Shown here piece after piece: positions 32,358-41,943 of a DNA stretch of 64,000 bases; position 1 is the first letter of the stretch; every line of letters starts with the position of its first letter. A model generated the notes under the pieces. The model had not been told where the DNA came from. It was given only the letters and a program-made list of their open reading frames with translations, and did no database searches. The position numbers and the translations under genes are program-made. The stretch spans positions 124,001-188,000 of the forward strand of contig DASZBX010000148.1 of the NCBI GenBank assembly GCA_035943635.1, given 5' to 3'. The DNA is from DASZBX01 sp035943635 (GTDB taxonomy: Bacteria; Actinomycetota; Actinomycetes; Streptomycetales; Catenulisporaceae).

Positions 32358-33998
32358 ATGAGCCTGTCATTGCGCTACGCGGCGCGTTCGCATGTCGGCC
32401 TGATCCGGGACGACAACGAGGACTCCGGATACGCCGGACCGCGCCTTCTGATGGTCGCGGACGGCATGGGCGGCCAGGCCGCGGGGGAGTTGGCCTCCTC
32501 CGTCGCCGTGCAGACCCTGGCGCAACTCGACAGCCCCACCTCACCCGAGGTGACGGGGGACCCGATCCAGCTGCTGTCCGGCTGCATCTACGAGGCGTAC
32601 TCCCGGCTGCGCACCATGGTGTCCGAGAACTCCCAGCTCGAAGGGATGGGCACCACACTCACCGCGCTGTTCTTCGCCAACGGCCAGCTGTCGGTGGCCC
32701 ACATCGGCGACTCGCGCGCCTACCGGCTGCGCGACGGCCGGCTCGAACAGCTGACCACCGACCACACCTGGGTCCAGCGCCTCGTCGACGAGGGCCGGAT
32801 CAGCGCCGAGGAGGCGGGCCACCATCCGCAGCGTTCGCTGTTGATGAGAGCCCTGGACGGCCGCGGTCCGGCTGAGCCGGACCTGACCACCATAGACGTC
32901 CAGGTCGGCGACCGGTTCATGTTGTGCAGCGACGGCCTGTGCGGCGTGGTCTCCTTCGAGACCATCGAATCTGCGGTGGCCGGCCATGCCGACATCCACT
33001 CCGTGGCCGAGTCGCTGATCCAGCTCGCGCTGCGAGGCGGCGGCCCGGACAACATCACGTGCATCGTGGCCGATGTGGTCGAGGACTTCCAGGCGGGCTA
33101 CCTCCCGGACGAGAACGCCCAGACGCTGGATTTCACCGACGCACAATCCGCGACCACCCAGTATCTGGAAATGCCGATGGCGGTTGGCGCCGCGGCCGAG
33201 CATGGGACGGGTGGGCTGCCGATTTTCGGCGGTGGCACGCCGGCTTCCGCCACGGTTCCGACCGCGCGCGCGGTGCCGGTCGTGCCAAGCAGCACCCCGG
33301 ACGACTCCGTCCCGCATGACACCCCGGCCAGCCGGGCCGCCCGGCTGCGCCGCAAACCCGGCGCCGAGGCCGGGGCGCAGCGCTCCGGCGCGGCGCACGC
33401 GGCCGGCAAGGACGCCCCCGGCGAGGAGCCGAGCGGCACCGAGTGGAGCGACGGCCGGCGCGGCCGGCGCCGGCGCCGGACGTTCATAGTCGGCGCCGTG
33501 GTGCTCGTGCTGCTCGGCGGCGCGGCCGGCGGCGGCTACTACTGGAGCCAGCAGCAGTACTACGTGGCGGACGAGAACGGCGTCGTCGCGATTTACCAGG
33601 GGGTCGACTACTCGGTGGCCGGCGTGCAGCTGTCGCACGTGGTGTCCACCGATCCGAAGATCCTGGTGTCCGACCTGCCGGCCACCAGGCAGAGTCAGGT
33701 CAAGAGCTCGATAACCGCGAACAGCCTGGCCGACGCGCAGTCGATCGTGACGATGCTGCTGACCGCCTCGAAGCTGTGCACCAGCCCGCCGGTCGTGATT
33801 CCGGTCATCACCCCGACGCCCACCTTCCCGGTGCTCAGCGTGGTCCCCTCGCACCAGATCACCAGCGACATCCCACCGACCGGCACGCCGACCCCGACCA
33901 GCTCCCCCACGCCCACCAGCTCGCCGACCCCGACCTCGGCCCCGACCACTCCGGCCGGCGCCGAGGACCAGGACGGCTGCTCCGGATCGGGCAGCTAG
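32358..33998 (+). CDS. pstP: Serine/threonine phosphatase PstP (PP2C)
   Basis: This 546-residue membrane-anchored PP2C phosphatase reverses PknB-type phosphorylation. The N-terminal catalytic domain has the metal-binding motifs VADGMGG, IGDSRAY, SDGLCG and GGPDNIT. A cytoplasmic linker rich in Ala and Arg, one membrane helix near residues 375-397 (FIVGAVVLVLLGGAAGGGYYW) and an extracytoplasmic tail of Pro/Thr-rich repeats follow. ATG 32358 directly follows the AGGAG site; the TTG at 32355 is not needed. Confidence 0.95.
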   Translation: MSLSLRYAARSHVGLIRDDNEDSGYAGPRLLMVADGMGGQAAGELASSVAVQTLAQLDSPTSPEVTGDPIQLLSGCIYEAYSRLRTMVSENSQLEGMGTTLTALFFANGQLSVAHIGDSRAYRLRDGRLEQLTTDHTWVQRLVDEGRISAEEAGHHPQRSLLMRALDGRGPAEPDLTTIDVQVGDRFMLCSDGLCGVVSFETIESAVAGHADIHSVAESLIQLALRGGGPDNITCIVADVVEDFQAGYLPDENAQTLDFTDAQSATTQYLEMPMAVGAAAEHGTGGLPIFGGGTPASATVPTARAVPVVPSSTPDDSVPHDTPASRAARLRRKPGAEAGAQRSGAAHAAGKDAPGEEPSGTEWSDGRRGRRRRRTFIVGAVVLVLLGGAAGGGYYWSQQQYYVADENGVVAIYQGVDYSVAGVQLSHVVSTDPKILVSDLPATRQSQVKSSITANSLADAQSIVTMLLTASKLCTSPPVVIPVITPTPTFPVLSVVPSHQITSDIPPTGTPTPTSSPTPTSSPTPTSAPTTPAGAEDQDGCSGSGS

Positions 33999-34068
33999 GC
34001 CGGTTCGGCTGCGCCCGAGCATGCCGCGGCGCGACCCACGACCCGATACAGACAGATCGAGGACCGAG

Positions 34069-35559
34069 ATGGCCATGTCCGCCAGCCCTGCCAGTGTGCC
34101 CAGTGCACCCGCGGCGGGGTCGAGCGAGCCGCAGGTGCCCATGCGGCGCAACGTCGAGCTCATGCTGCTCGGATTCGCCCTGGTCCTGGGCCTGTTCGCC
34201 TACGCGAACGTGAACGAGGCGGTGCTCGGCCGGGTGCCGGGGAACATCGCCGAGATCGCGCTCGGCTTCGGCGCGGCGCTCGGGGCCGGGCACCTGATGA
34301 TCCGAAAGCTGGCGCCGTACGCCGACCCGCTGCTGTTCCCGATCGCGGCCTTGATCAACGGCCTCGGCCTGGTGATCATCTACCGGCTGGACCTCTACTC
34401 CCGGATCACCGCGGCGGCCAACCACCAGAAGACGCCGTCCGGGTCCGCCTCGATCCAGGCGGTCTACTCGGTGCTCGGGGTCGCCGTGATGATCGGGATC
34501 CTGGTGCTGTTGAAGGACCACAAGGTCCTCCAGCGCTACGCCTACATCTCGGCCTTCGTCGGACTGATCCTGATCGCCCTGCCGGCCGTGCTGCCGGCCT
34601 CGATCTCCGAGGTCAACGGCGCGCGCAGCTGGATCCGGCTGGGCGGCTTCTCGGTCCAGCCGTCCGAGTTCGCCAAGCTCCTGCTGGTCAGCTTCTTCGC
34701 CGCCTACTTCCACGCCAAGCGGGACGCGCTGACCCTGGCCAGCCGCAAGTTCCTCGGGCTCTACCTGCCCCGCGGCCGGGACATGGGCCCGATCCTGGTC
34801 TGCTGGGCCGTGGCGATGCTCATCCTGATCCGGGAGACGGACCTCGGCGTCTCGCTGATGTTCTTCGGCGCGTTCGTGATCATGCTGTACATCGCGACCG
34901 AGCGCACCAGCTGGCTGCTCTTCGGCCTGCTGATGTTCGTCGGCGGCGCCACCGCGGTCGCCTCGGTCGCCCCGCACGTCATGGCGCGCGTCACCGCGTG
35001 GCTGCACCCCTTCTCGGACGTCTCCGGGACGACCCGGCAGATCGCCCAGTCGCTGTACGCCTACTCCAACGGCGGGCTGTTCGGCACCGGGCTGGGCCAG
35101 GGCTACTCCGGACTGGTCGGCTTCGCCGCCAACGCGGACTTCATCCTGGACACGGTCGGCGAGGAACTGGGCCTGGTCGGACTGACCGCGCTGTTCCTGG
35201 CCTACGGACTGTTCGTCGCCCGCGGGCTCAAGACCGCGGTGCTGGTGCGCGACCCGTACGGCAAGCTGCTGGCCTCCGGCCTCGCGGTGGTGTTCGCGCT
35301 GCAGGTCTTCATCACCGCGGGCGGCGTGATGCGGCTGATCCCGCTGACCGGTCTGCCGATGCCCTTCCTGGCCTACGGCGGTTCGGCCCTGGTGGCCAAC
35401 TGGATCATGGTCGCCCTGCTGCTGCGGATCTCCGACTCGGCCCGCCGGCCGATCCCGCCGGCCCTGCCGTTCACCCCCGACTTCGCGCCGGCCCAGGCCT
35501 TCCCGATCGCGCCCGCCTCTGCCGCCCCGGCCCAACAACCCAACCAGGTGAAGCCGTGA
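34069..35559 (+). CDS. rodA: SEDS peptidoglycan polymerase (RodA/FtsW family)
   Basis: This 496-residue polytopic protein of about ten to twelve helices polymerises lipid II into glycan strands together with a class B PBP. Family motifs include GARSWI, QPSEFAKL, RETDLGVSL and the later GLPMPFLAYGGSALVANW. ATG 34069 has a GAGG site; the ATG at 34021 is upstream of any family signal. The gene is followed by its PBP partner, which it overlaps by four bases (GTGA), and by pknB. Confidence 0.93.
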   Translation: MAMSASPASVPSAPAAGSSEPQVPMRRNVELMLLGFALVLGLFAYANVNEAVLGRVPGNIAEIALGFGAALGAGHLMIRKLAPYADPLLFPIAALINGLGLVIIYRLDLYSRITAAANHQKTPSGSASIQAVYSVLGVAVMIGILVLLKDHKVLQRYAYISAFVGLILIALPAVLPASISEVNGARSWIRLGGFSVQPSEFAKLLLVSFFAAYFHAKRDALTLASRKFLGLYLPRGRDMGPILVCWAVAMLILIRETDLGVSLMFFGAFVIMLYIATERTSWLLFGLLMFVGGATAVASVAPHVMARVTAWLHPFSDVSGTTRQIAQSLYAYSNGGLFGTGLGQGYSGLVGFAANADFILDTVGEELGLVGLTALFLAYGLFVARGLKTAVLVRDPYGKLLASGLAVVFALQVFITAGGVMRLIPLTGLPMPFLAYGGSALVANWIMVALLLRISDSARRPIPPALPFTPDFAPAQAFPIAPASAAPAQQPNQVKP

Positions 35560-37046
35560 ACCGTCCGATCAAACGAGTCGCGATCTTCTGCCTGGCTCTG
35601 TATGCCGCGCTGTTCGTGAACGCGAATTACATCCAGGTGGTCAGCGCGTCCTCGTACGCGGCGCACAGCGACAACCAGCGGAACCTGATCTACGAGTTCA
35701 GCGACCCGCGCGGCCAGATCCTGGTGAACAACGGCACGGCGAACGTCGCCATCGCCACCTCGTCGGCGACCGGACAGCTGTACAACTACCAGCGCAACTA
35801 CTCCAACGGTCCGCTGTACGCGCAGTCCACCGGGTACTTCTCGATCGACTACGGCTCCTCCGGGATCGAGAGCTACGAGAACGGCATCCTCGAGGGCAAC
35901 GCGTCCTCGCAGGCCCTGAAGCGGCTGGAGAACCAGCTCCAGGGCAAGCCGGCCGGGGCCGGGTCGGTCGTGCTCACGCTGAACCCGGCCGCCCAGCAGG
36001 CGGCGTACAACGGGCTGGCCTCGGTCGACGGCGGCAAGGCGCAGGGCGCCGTGGTCGCCCTGGACCCGAAGACCGGCGCGATCCTGGCCCTGGTCTCGGC
36101 GCCGAGCTACGACCCGAACTCGCTGTCCACGCACGACCGGTCCGCGGCCTCCTCGGCGGCCGTCGCGCTCAGCCAGAACCCGGCGCAGCCCAAGCTGGAC
36201 CGGGCCCTGGACGAGAGCTACCCGCCCGGGTCCACCTTCAAGATCATCACCTCGGCCGCGGCGATGGCCGATGGGGTCAACGGCAGCCCGGTCTCCGAGA
36301 CCACCCTGGTGAACTCGCCGACCCAGGTGCTGCCGCTGCCCGGAAGCACCTCGACCCTGTCCAACGACAGCGGTGAGACCTGCGGCAACACCACCCTGAA
36401 GGACGCCTTCACCAAGTCCTGCAACACTGTCTTCGGCCAGCTCGGTCTGGACCTGGGCGGCAGCCAGCTGCAGGCGGAGGCGCAGAAGTGGGGCTTCAAC
36501 CAGACCGGGCCGAGGGTGCCCATGCCCTCGGCTGAGTCGGTCTTCCCGAGCGGGCTGACCCAGGCCGAGGCGGCCCAGTCCGCGATCGGCCAGTACAACG
36601 TGCAGATGACCCCGCTGCAGGGCGCGATGATGGCGGCCGGCGTGGCGGACGGCGGTGTGATCATGCAGCCCTACCTGGTCAAGCAGCAGCTGGACACGGA
36701 CGGCTCGGTGCTCAACACCACCCAGCCGACCCAGCTCTACAACCCGATCACCCCGGACCAGGCCGGCCAGCTCAAGGACATGATGGTCTCGGTGGTCACC
36801 AGCGGCACCGGGAAGAGCGCCCAGATCAGCGGCGTGCAGGTGGCCGGCAAGACCGGGACCGCGCAGCGCGGCCCGGGGCAGACCGCGCTGGCCTGGTTCG
36901 TCGCGTTCGCCCCGGCGGACAACCCGCAGATCGCGATCGCGGTGCTGGTCCAGGACGACAATCCGAACGGCGGCGACACCTACGGCGGCACGCTGGCCGC
37001 GCCGATCGCGAAGAGCGTGATCGAGGCCGTGCTGAACCACAAGTGA
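35556..37046 (+). CDS. pbpA: Class B penicillin-binding protein PbpA
   Basis: This 496-residue transpeptidase cross-links peptidoglycan, anchored by one N-terminal helix. The transpeptidase motifs are S226-T-F-K229 (PPGSTFK), S288-C-N290 and K432-T-G434. The dimerisation/pedestal part precedes them. GTG 35556 overlaps the rodA stop. It pairs functionally with the SEDS polymerase. Catalytic residues are complete, so the protein should be active and beta-lactam sensitive. Confidence 0.95.
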   Translation: MNRPIKRVAIFCLALYAALFVNANYIQVVSASSYAAHSDNQRNLIYEFSDPRGQILVNNGTANVAIATSSATGQLYNYQRNYSNGPLYAQSTGYFSIDYGSSGIESYENGILEGNASSQALKRLENQLQGKPAGAGSVVLTLNPAAQQAAYNGLASVDGGKAQGAVVALDPKTGAILALVSAPSYDPNSLSTHDRSAASSAAVALSQNPAQPKLDRALDESYPPGSTFKIITSAAAMADGVNGSPVSETTLVNSPTQVLPLPGSTSTLSNDSGETCGNTTLKDAFTKSCNTVFGQLGLDLGGSQLQAEAQKWGFNQTGPRVPMPSAESVFPSGLTQAEAAQSAIGQYNVQMTPLQGAMMAAGVADGGVIMQPYLVKQQLDTDGSVLNTTQPTQLYNPITPDQAGQLKDMMVSVVTSGTGKSAQISGVQVAGKTGTAQRGPGQTALAWFVAFAPADNPQIAIAVLVQDDNPNGGDTYGGTLAAPIAKSVIEAVLNHK

Positions 37047-37291
37047 GGATGGCGGCGTTCCCGGCCGCGGCCGGGCCGCGCTGCCGCCCGCGGTGCGCCC
37101 TTGGCACTACTCTGGGCGTTGTTCCTCATGAAACAATCGCTCAACCGGGCGCGGTTTTCGGTCCGGCGGCACGGCGAACCACCGCACTGACAACCGCACA
37201 ATAAGACGAGCACGACGTCAAGCCGACGGAGCGCCGGGCCGGACCCACACCGGGCCGGGCGGCTCCGGTGGCAGGGGAAGGGCTGAAAAGC

Positions 37292-39160
37292 ATGGAAGAG
37301 CCGCGTCGCCTGGGCAACAGGTACGAGCTCGGCGCGGTCCTGGGACGCGGCGGAATGGCCGAGGTCTTCATGGCCCGCGACATCCGGCTGGGCCGGACCG
37401 TCGCGGTCAAGACGCTGCGCGCGGACATGGCCCGGGACGCCACTTTCCAGGCCCGGTTCCGCCGCGAGGCCCAGTCCGCCGCCTCGCTCAACCACCCCGC
37501 GGTGGTCGCGGTCTACGACACCGGCGAGGACTACATCGGCGGGATCTCGCTGCCGTACATCGTGATGGAGTACGTCGACGGGTCGACGCTGCGCGACCTG
37601 CTGCACTCCGGCCGCCGGCTGCTGCCCGAGCGCGCGATGGAGATCACCTCGGGCGTGCTCCAGGCGCTGGACTACAGCCACCGCAACGGCATCGTGCACC
37701 GGGACATCAAGCCGGCCAACATCATGCTCAACCGGGCCGGCGCGGTGAAGGTGATGGACTTCGGCATCGCCAAGGGGATGGGCGACGTCGGCATGACGAT
37801 GACCCAGACCTCCGCGGTGATCGGCACCGCCCAGTACTTGTCCCCCGAACAGGCCAAGGGCGAGACCGTCGACGCGCGCTCGGACCTGTACTCGACCGGC
37901 TGTCTGCTCTACGAACTGCTCACCGGCCGGCCGCCGTTCATCGGCGACTCCCCCGTCGCGGTGGCCTACCAGCATGTGCGCGAGTCACCGCAAGCGCCGT
38001 CGTACTACGACCCGGAGGTTCCGGCGGTCGCCGACGCGATCGTGCTCAAGGCGCTGGGCAAGCACCCGGACGAGCGCTACCAGTCCGCCGACGAGATGCG
38101 CGCCGACCTCGAACGGGCGCTGGACGGCCGGCCGATCGCGGCGGGCCCGGTGGCCGCGTACGGCGGCAACAACACGCCGACCCAGGTCGTGCCGAACTAC
38201 GGCGGGGGATACGGCAACACCAGCCAGAGCACCGTGGGCCAGGCCACCCCGCCGACCCGCTACCAGCCGTCCTACCAGTCCCCCGCCTACGGCAACGACC
38301 CGGACGTCGACCCGGTGCCGCGCCAGCGCCGGGTAGATGAGTCCAGCCGCAACAAGAAGTCCAACGACAAGACGGCGTTCGTGGTCATCGGCGTGATCGG
38401 GGTGATCCTGATCGTGTTGGCGGTGATCGTGTACAAGACGGTCTTCAACAGCCCGACCGACACCGGCGTGCAGGTGCCCAACATCGTCAACTTGACCGTT
38501 CAGGACGCGACCTCCCAGTTGCAGAACGTGGGCCTGAAGCTCGGGGCGGTCGACTGCGGTGGCGCCACCTCCACCAGCAAGACGGTCAACGCCGGTTCGA
38601 TCATCAGCCAGAGCCCGGCCCAGAACGCGACCGCCCAATCCGGTTCCGCGGTGAGTTACTGCCTGTCCACCGGCTACCCGACCGCGACGCTGTTCAGCTC
38701 GATCACTCCGGGCCAGACGTACCAGACGGTGTCCACCACGCTGACCAACGCCCAGTTCACCAGCGTCACGGAGAAGCAGGTCACCAACAAGGCCGCGGTC
38801 GGAACCGTGCTCGACGTGCAGAACTCCGCAAACCAGTCCGAGCTCGGGCAGACCATCCCGCTCAACACCCCGCTGCTGGTCGTGGTCTCCTCCGGGCCGG
38901 GAACGGTGACGGTCCCCTCGGTGGTCAACCAGAACTGCACCTCGGCGCTGAACTCGATCTCCGGCGACAACCTGGTCGGCTCGCAGACCTTCGCCAACAG
39001 CAACTCCGTGCCGAACGGGTCGGTGATCAGCACCAGCCCGAGCGGCGGCAGCACGGTCGGGATCGGCTCGACGGTGACCGTCACCTGTTCCTCGGGTCCG
39101 AGCCAGGTCGCCCCGACGACCGCGCCGGCAACCACAACCCCGGCGACGCCGAACCAGTAG
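37292..39160 (+). CDS. pknB: PASTA-domain serine/threonine protein kinase PknB
   Basis: This 622-residue receptor kinase senses cell-wall fragments and phosphorylates envelope and division proteins. The kinase domain has GRGGMAEVF, Lys40, HRDIKPAN (136-143), DFG (156-158) and activation-loop threonines 171 and 173. After a juxtamembrane linker comes one helix (AFVVIGVIGVILIVLAVIVY) and three PASTA repeats (VPNIVNLTVQDATS; the second, weaker one starting near YPTATLF; VPSVVNQNCTSALNS). ATG 37292 is preferred over GTG 37268. It closes the cell-growth operon, before a strong terminator. The kinase motifs are intact. Confidence 0.95.
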   Translation: MEEPRRLGNRYELGAVLGRGGMAEVFMARDIRLGRTVAVKTLRADMARDATFQARFRREAQSAASLNHPAVVAVYDTGEDYIGGISLPYIVMEYVDGSTLRDLLHSGRRLLPERAMEITSGVLQALDYSHRNGIVHRDIKPANIMLNRAGAVKVMDFGIAKGMGDVGMTMTQTSAVIGTAQYLSPEQAKGETVDARSDLYSTGCLLYELLTGRPPFIGDSPVAVAYQHVRESPQAPSYYDPEVPAVADAIVLKALGKHPDERYQSADEMRADLERALDGRPIAAGPVAAYGGNNTPTQVVPNYGGGYGNTSQSTVGQATPPTRYQPSYQSPAYGNDPDVDPVPRQRRVDESSRNKKSNDKTAFVVIGVIGVILIVLAVIVYKTVFNSPTDTGVQVPNIVNLTVQDATSQLQNVGLKLGAVDCGGATSTSKTVNAGSIISQSPAQNATAQSGSAVSYCLSTGYPTATLFSSITPGQTYQTVSTTLTNAQFTSVTEKQVTNKAAVGTVLDVQNSANQSELGQTIPLNTPLLVVVSSGPGTVTVPSVVNQNCTSALNSISGDNLVGSQTFANSNSVPNGSVISTSPSGGSTVGIGSTVTVTCSSGPSQVAPTTAPATTTPATPNQ

Positions 39161-39170
39161 CAGGACGCAG

Positions 39171-39213
39171 CCCGCGCCCGCCGATTCGCAGGAGTCGGCG
39201 GGCGCGGGCTTTT
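39171..39213 (+). terminator. Strong intrinsic terminator after pknB
   Basis: Fourteen-base arms CCCGCGCCCGCCGA (39171-39184) and TCGGCGGGCGCGGG (39195-39208) with a 10-base loop are followed by CTTTTGC. It ends the pknB operon and faces the convergent trpG stop. Confidence 0.9.
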
Positions 39214-39246
39214 GCGTGCTCGGGCTGCTTCGGCTGTGTCGAACGA

Positions 39247-39876
39247 CTACCAGGACGCGAGAACCACCGGCGCCAGGCCCTCGCTACGGCCGACCGCCTC
39301 GGCGTCGCCGCAGGCGGCGAGCCAGTTGGCGAGCATCCGGTGGCCGAACTCGGTGAGCACCGACTCGGGGTGGAACTGCACGGCCTCGATCGGGACCGAG
39401 GTGTGCCGGATTCCCATGATCACGCCGGTCCCGGTTTGCGCGGTGACGGTCAGCTCGGCCGGCACCGAGTCCGGCTCGATCGCCAGCGAGTGGTACCGCG
39501 TCGCGGTGAACGGGCTGGTCACCCCGGCGAAGACGCCGAGTCCGTCGTGGGTGACCGGGCTGGTCTTGCCGTGCAGGAGCTCCGGCGCGCGGTCGACCAC
39601 CGCGCCGAATGCGACCGCGATCGACTGCAGGCCGAGGCACACGCCGAACAGCGGAGTGCCGGTCCGCGCGCAGTGCCGGACCATCTCCACACAGACCCCG
39701 GCCTCCTCGGGCGTGCCCGGACCGGGGGAGAGCAGCACCCCGTCGAATCCGGCCGAGTCCTCGACCGTCACCTCGTCGTTGCGGCGCACCTCGCACTCGG
39801 CACCGAGCTGGTAGAGGTACTGGACGATGTTGAAGACGAAGGAGTCATAGTTATCCACAACCAGGATTCGCGCCAT
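39247..39876 (-). CDS. Anthranilate/aminodeoxychorismate synthase component II (glutamine amidotransferase)
   Basis: This 209-residue class I glutamine amidotransferase supplies ammonia to anthranilate or aminodeoxychorismate synthase. The triad is visible: Cys80 (GVCLGLQ), His and Glu in FHPES; the oxyanion strand SPGPGTPEEAG is present. ATG 39876 (MARILVVDNYDSF) is the family start; a longer open frame upstream lacks homology. The gene is the standard neighbour of pknB in Streptomyces. The component I partner is not in the window, so trpG versus pabA cannot be decided. A perfect DnaA box lies in the early coding sequence (39851-39859), probably by chance. Confidence 0.92.
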   Translation of the reverse strand: MARILVVDNYDSFVFNIVQYLYQLGAECEVRRNDEVTVEDSAGFDGVLLSPGPGTPEEAGVCVEMVRHCARTGTPLFGVCLGLQSIAVAFGAVVDRAPELLHGKTSPVTHDGLGVFAGVTSPFTATRYHSLAIEPDSVPAELTVTAQTGTGVIMGIRHTSVPIEAVQFHPESVLTEFGHRMLANWLAACGDAEAVGRSEGLAPVVLASW

Positions 39877-39923
39877 GGCGCCAAGCCTAGCCGCACCGTC
39901 CAGCCCGGACCCTGGCCGGGAGC

Positions 39924-40085
39924 TCAGGTCGAGACCGACCCGCTGCCGGAGAACGGCACGTAGGGTTCGACCGCGGGGAAGACGTACTGGAAAAGTGCGA
40001 ACACCACCAGTGTGAAGATCACCATCGTCCAGAGGACCTTGACCCACACCGCTCCGGGCAGGTGGTGCCACATCCATGCGTACAC
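39924..40085 (-). CDS. Small membrane protein conserved beside crgA
   Basis: This 53-residue single-helix membrane protein (residues 13-35, WVKVLWTMVIFTLVVFALFQ) has the short C-terminus PYVPFSGSGSVST. GTG 40085 is seven bases after a strong AGGAGGT site. Similar tiny proteins occupy this position between crgA and pabA in Streptomyces. Function unknown. It overlaps no other gene and is divergent from crgA. Confidence 0.78.
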   Translation of the reverse strand: MYAWMWHHLPGAVWVKVLWTMVIFTLVVFALFQYVFPAVEPYVPFSGSGSVST

Positions 40086-40477
40086 TCCGCATACCTCCTC
40101 TTGTGCGACTGCGCTGGGCCGTCGGAGTGGAACCGGCCTACGCTGGCCGGCCGTGCTCCCATTCTCTGGCAGCGGCCCGGCGAAAAGCCGCAAACCGGCC
40201 CGGGTGTCAGTCTTTCGTGGCTCGGCCGAGCGAGTGTTCGCAGGTCCGGCCATCGGACGATCGGTGATCCGGCCATCCGGACACCGCTGCGAGCTGCGCG
40301 GACCCGACCGGCCGAGGGCGCACGGAGCGCGCGGGCGAACGGGCAGATTGCGCGCACTCAGTGTTTTCTTAGTGCAGATTTACGTATATCCGGCTGCTGC
40401 GCTGTTGCTCGCCACGTAACACAGCTACGCTATGTGTGCCCCACAGCCGTTAGTGAGCCAGTGACCAGGAGAGTTCC
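40086..40477. other. Intergenic region between the small membrane protein gene and crgA
   Basis: No gene is supported in these 392 bases. The crgA promoter should lie here; a TACGCT hexamer about 50 bases upstream of crgA may be a -10 box but its -35 spacing is poor. The AGGAGA ribosome site of crgA ends the region. Confidence 0.45.
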
Positions 40478-40723
40478 GTGCCGAAGTCCAAGACCCGGGA
40501 CAAGGTGGCCTACACCCCACCCGCGCAGAAAGTCCAGAAGATCAAAGTCGAGTCCTCGACGTGGACGCCCCGCTTCATGGTGGCCTGCTTCGTGATCGGC
40601 CTGGCCTGGATGGTCGCGTACTACTTCCGCATTCCGTGGACGGCTTCGCTCAGTGGTTGGAACGTGCTGATCGGCTTCGGTTTCATGGCGGTCGGCTTCG
40701 GCATCTCCACCCGCTGGAAGTAG
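40478..40723 (+). CDS. crgA: Cell division protein CrgA
   Basis: This 81-residue inner-membrane protein with two helices (about residues 33-51 and 62-77) and a basic N-terminus (PKSKTRDKVAYTPP) helps coordinate FtsZ ring formation and septation in actinobacteria, interacting with PBPs and FtsQ-type proteins. GTG 40478 has an AGGAGA site. The GFGFMAVGFGISTRWK C-terminus is the family end. Immediately downstream lies a cluster of DnaA boxes. Confidence 0.94.
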   Translation: MPKSKTRDKVAYTPPAQKVQKIKVESSTWTPRFMVACFVIGLAWMVAYYFRIPWTASLSGWNVLIGFGFMAVGFGISTRWK

Positions 40724-40750
40724 TGGCCGTTCAGACCGGGTGCGACGGGG

Positions 40751-40823
40751 TTATCCCCACCCCGTCCACCACTTTTCCACAAGTTATCCACAGTGTGGAA
40801 AAGTTCATGTGTTTTGTGGATAA
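40751..40823. promoter_or_regulatory. Cluster of five DnaA boxes between crgA and the rhomboid gene
   Basis: Within 73 bases lie TTATCCCCA (40751-40759), TTTTCCACA (40773-40781), the perfect box TTATCCACA (40784-40792), TGTGGAAAA (40794-40802) and TGTGGATAA (40815-40823), the last two on the opposite strand. They flank the rhomboid stop codon and are about 17 kb from oriC. Such clusters outside oriC bind DnaA and limit initiation in Streptomyces; that role here is inferred. Confidence 0.75.
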
Positions 40824-41821
40824 CTCGTGCTGGCGGGCTGCGCCGCGGGCACCGAGTGCACCGCGGTGGCCCCGACTCCGCTGTTCATCTGCAGATTGCT
40901 CGAATGGATGAGCACGATCACCGCGGACAGCATCAGCAGCGCCGCGCCGGCGATGGTCGGCAGGTAGTTCTGCGGCCGGCTGAACCAGCGGGTCACTCCC
41001 CGGCGCCGCGGTGCGTAGGCCACCGCCGCGCCGAGTACCACTCCGGCGACCAGGCCGCCGAGGTGCGCGTGCCAGTCGACGTTGGGGATCCCGAAGGCGA
41101 TCGCCGCGTTGATCATGAAGGTGACGATGATCGGCTGCATGTCCAGCTTCTCCCGGAACGCGAACACGGTGAGAACCCCGAGCATCCCGAAGATCGCGCC
41201 GGACGCGCCGAGCGAGGAGTCGTTCCAGGCCAGGAACGCGTAGGAGACCGCCGAGCCGACGAGCCCGCAGGTGAGGTAGACCAGCACATATCTGGTCCGG
41301 CCAAGCCGGGCCTCCACCGGAACCCCGATCCACCAGAGCGAGAGCATGTTCGTGCCCAGGTGTAGAAGGTTCTCATGCACGAACATACAGGTGAACAGTC
41401 GGTACCACTCGCCGATGCCGTAAGCGACCCCGATGTCGGTGCTCGACGGCAGCGCGGCGACCGACGGCTCCATCGCGAGCAGGTTCAGCCGGTAGGTGAA
41501 CGAATCCCCGATCAGGCTCTGCAACCCGAATATCACGATGCAGACACCGATGACGGCCATCGTCGCGACGCCCTGCCGGCCCCGCTGCTTGCCGCCGGCC
41601 ACGGTCAGCACCGGCGCGACGTCCCGGCTCGGTCCCCGCACGCATTCGGGGCAGTGGAACCCGACCGCAGCCGTGAGCAGGCAGTCCGCGCAGATCGAGC
41701 GGTTGCACCGGTTGCAGCGCAGGTAGGTCTCCCGCTGGGGGTGTCGGTAGCACATCGGCGCTCCGGCCGCCGCGGCCGGAGCGGAGTCCATGGCTGGCTG
41801 CTCGTCAGGCGTCGTGGTCAC
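40805..41821 (-). CDS. Rhomboid-family intramembrane serine protease
   Basis: This roughly 338-residue protein has an N-terminal zinc-ribbon-like domain (CYRHP, then CNRCNRS, then CADC, then HCPEC) followed by six or more helices. The rhomboid catalytic pair is present: Ser in GASGAIFGMLG and His in HAHLGG; the HLGTNMLSLW loop is the conserved oxyanion region. GTG 41821 is taken as start; ATG 41791 is possible. It lies between crgA and a cyclophilin gene as in Streptomyces. The substrate is unknown. Confidence 0.92.
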   Translation of the reverse strand: MTTTPDEQPAMDSAPAAAAGAPMCYRHPQRETYLRCNRCNRSICADCLLTAAVGFHCPECVRGPSRDVAPVLTVAGGKQRGRQGVATMAVIGVCIVIFGLQSLIGDSFTYRLNLLAMEPSVAALPSSTDIGVAYGIGEWYRLFTCMFVHENLLHLGTNMLSLWWIGVPVEARLGRTRYVLVYLTCGLVGSAVSYAFLAWNDSSLGASGAIFGMLGVLTVFAFREKLDMQPIIVTFMINAAIAFGIPNVDWHAHLGGLVAGVVLGAAVAYAPRRRGVTRWFSRPQNYLPTIAGAALLMLSAVIVLIHSSNLQMNSGVGATAVHSVPAAQPASTSYPQNT

Positions 41822-41943
41822 TGCCAATTCCCGGGGGCGTAGGAGACGGACGGACACATCGGTCGGTGCGGAGGGGAACTGCGGAAGCGGGTAGAGCGCC
41901 GGGAGCCAGCCGGCACGCGGCCGGCCGGCTCCCGGGACGGGGC

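Noticed and set aside
33859..35538. Long minus-strand open frame opposite rodA
   Set aside because: Repeated Gln/Asp/His/Arg-rich sequence typical of antisense translation; rodA is certain.
39851..39859. Perfect DnaA box inside the amidotransferase gene
   Set aside because: Single isolated site within coding sequence; one chance occurrence is not evidence for function.
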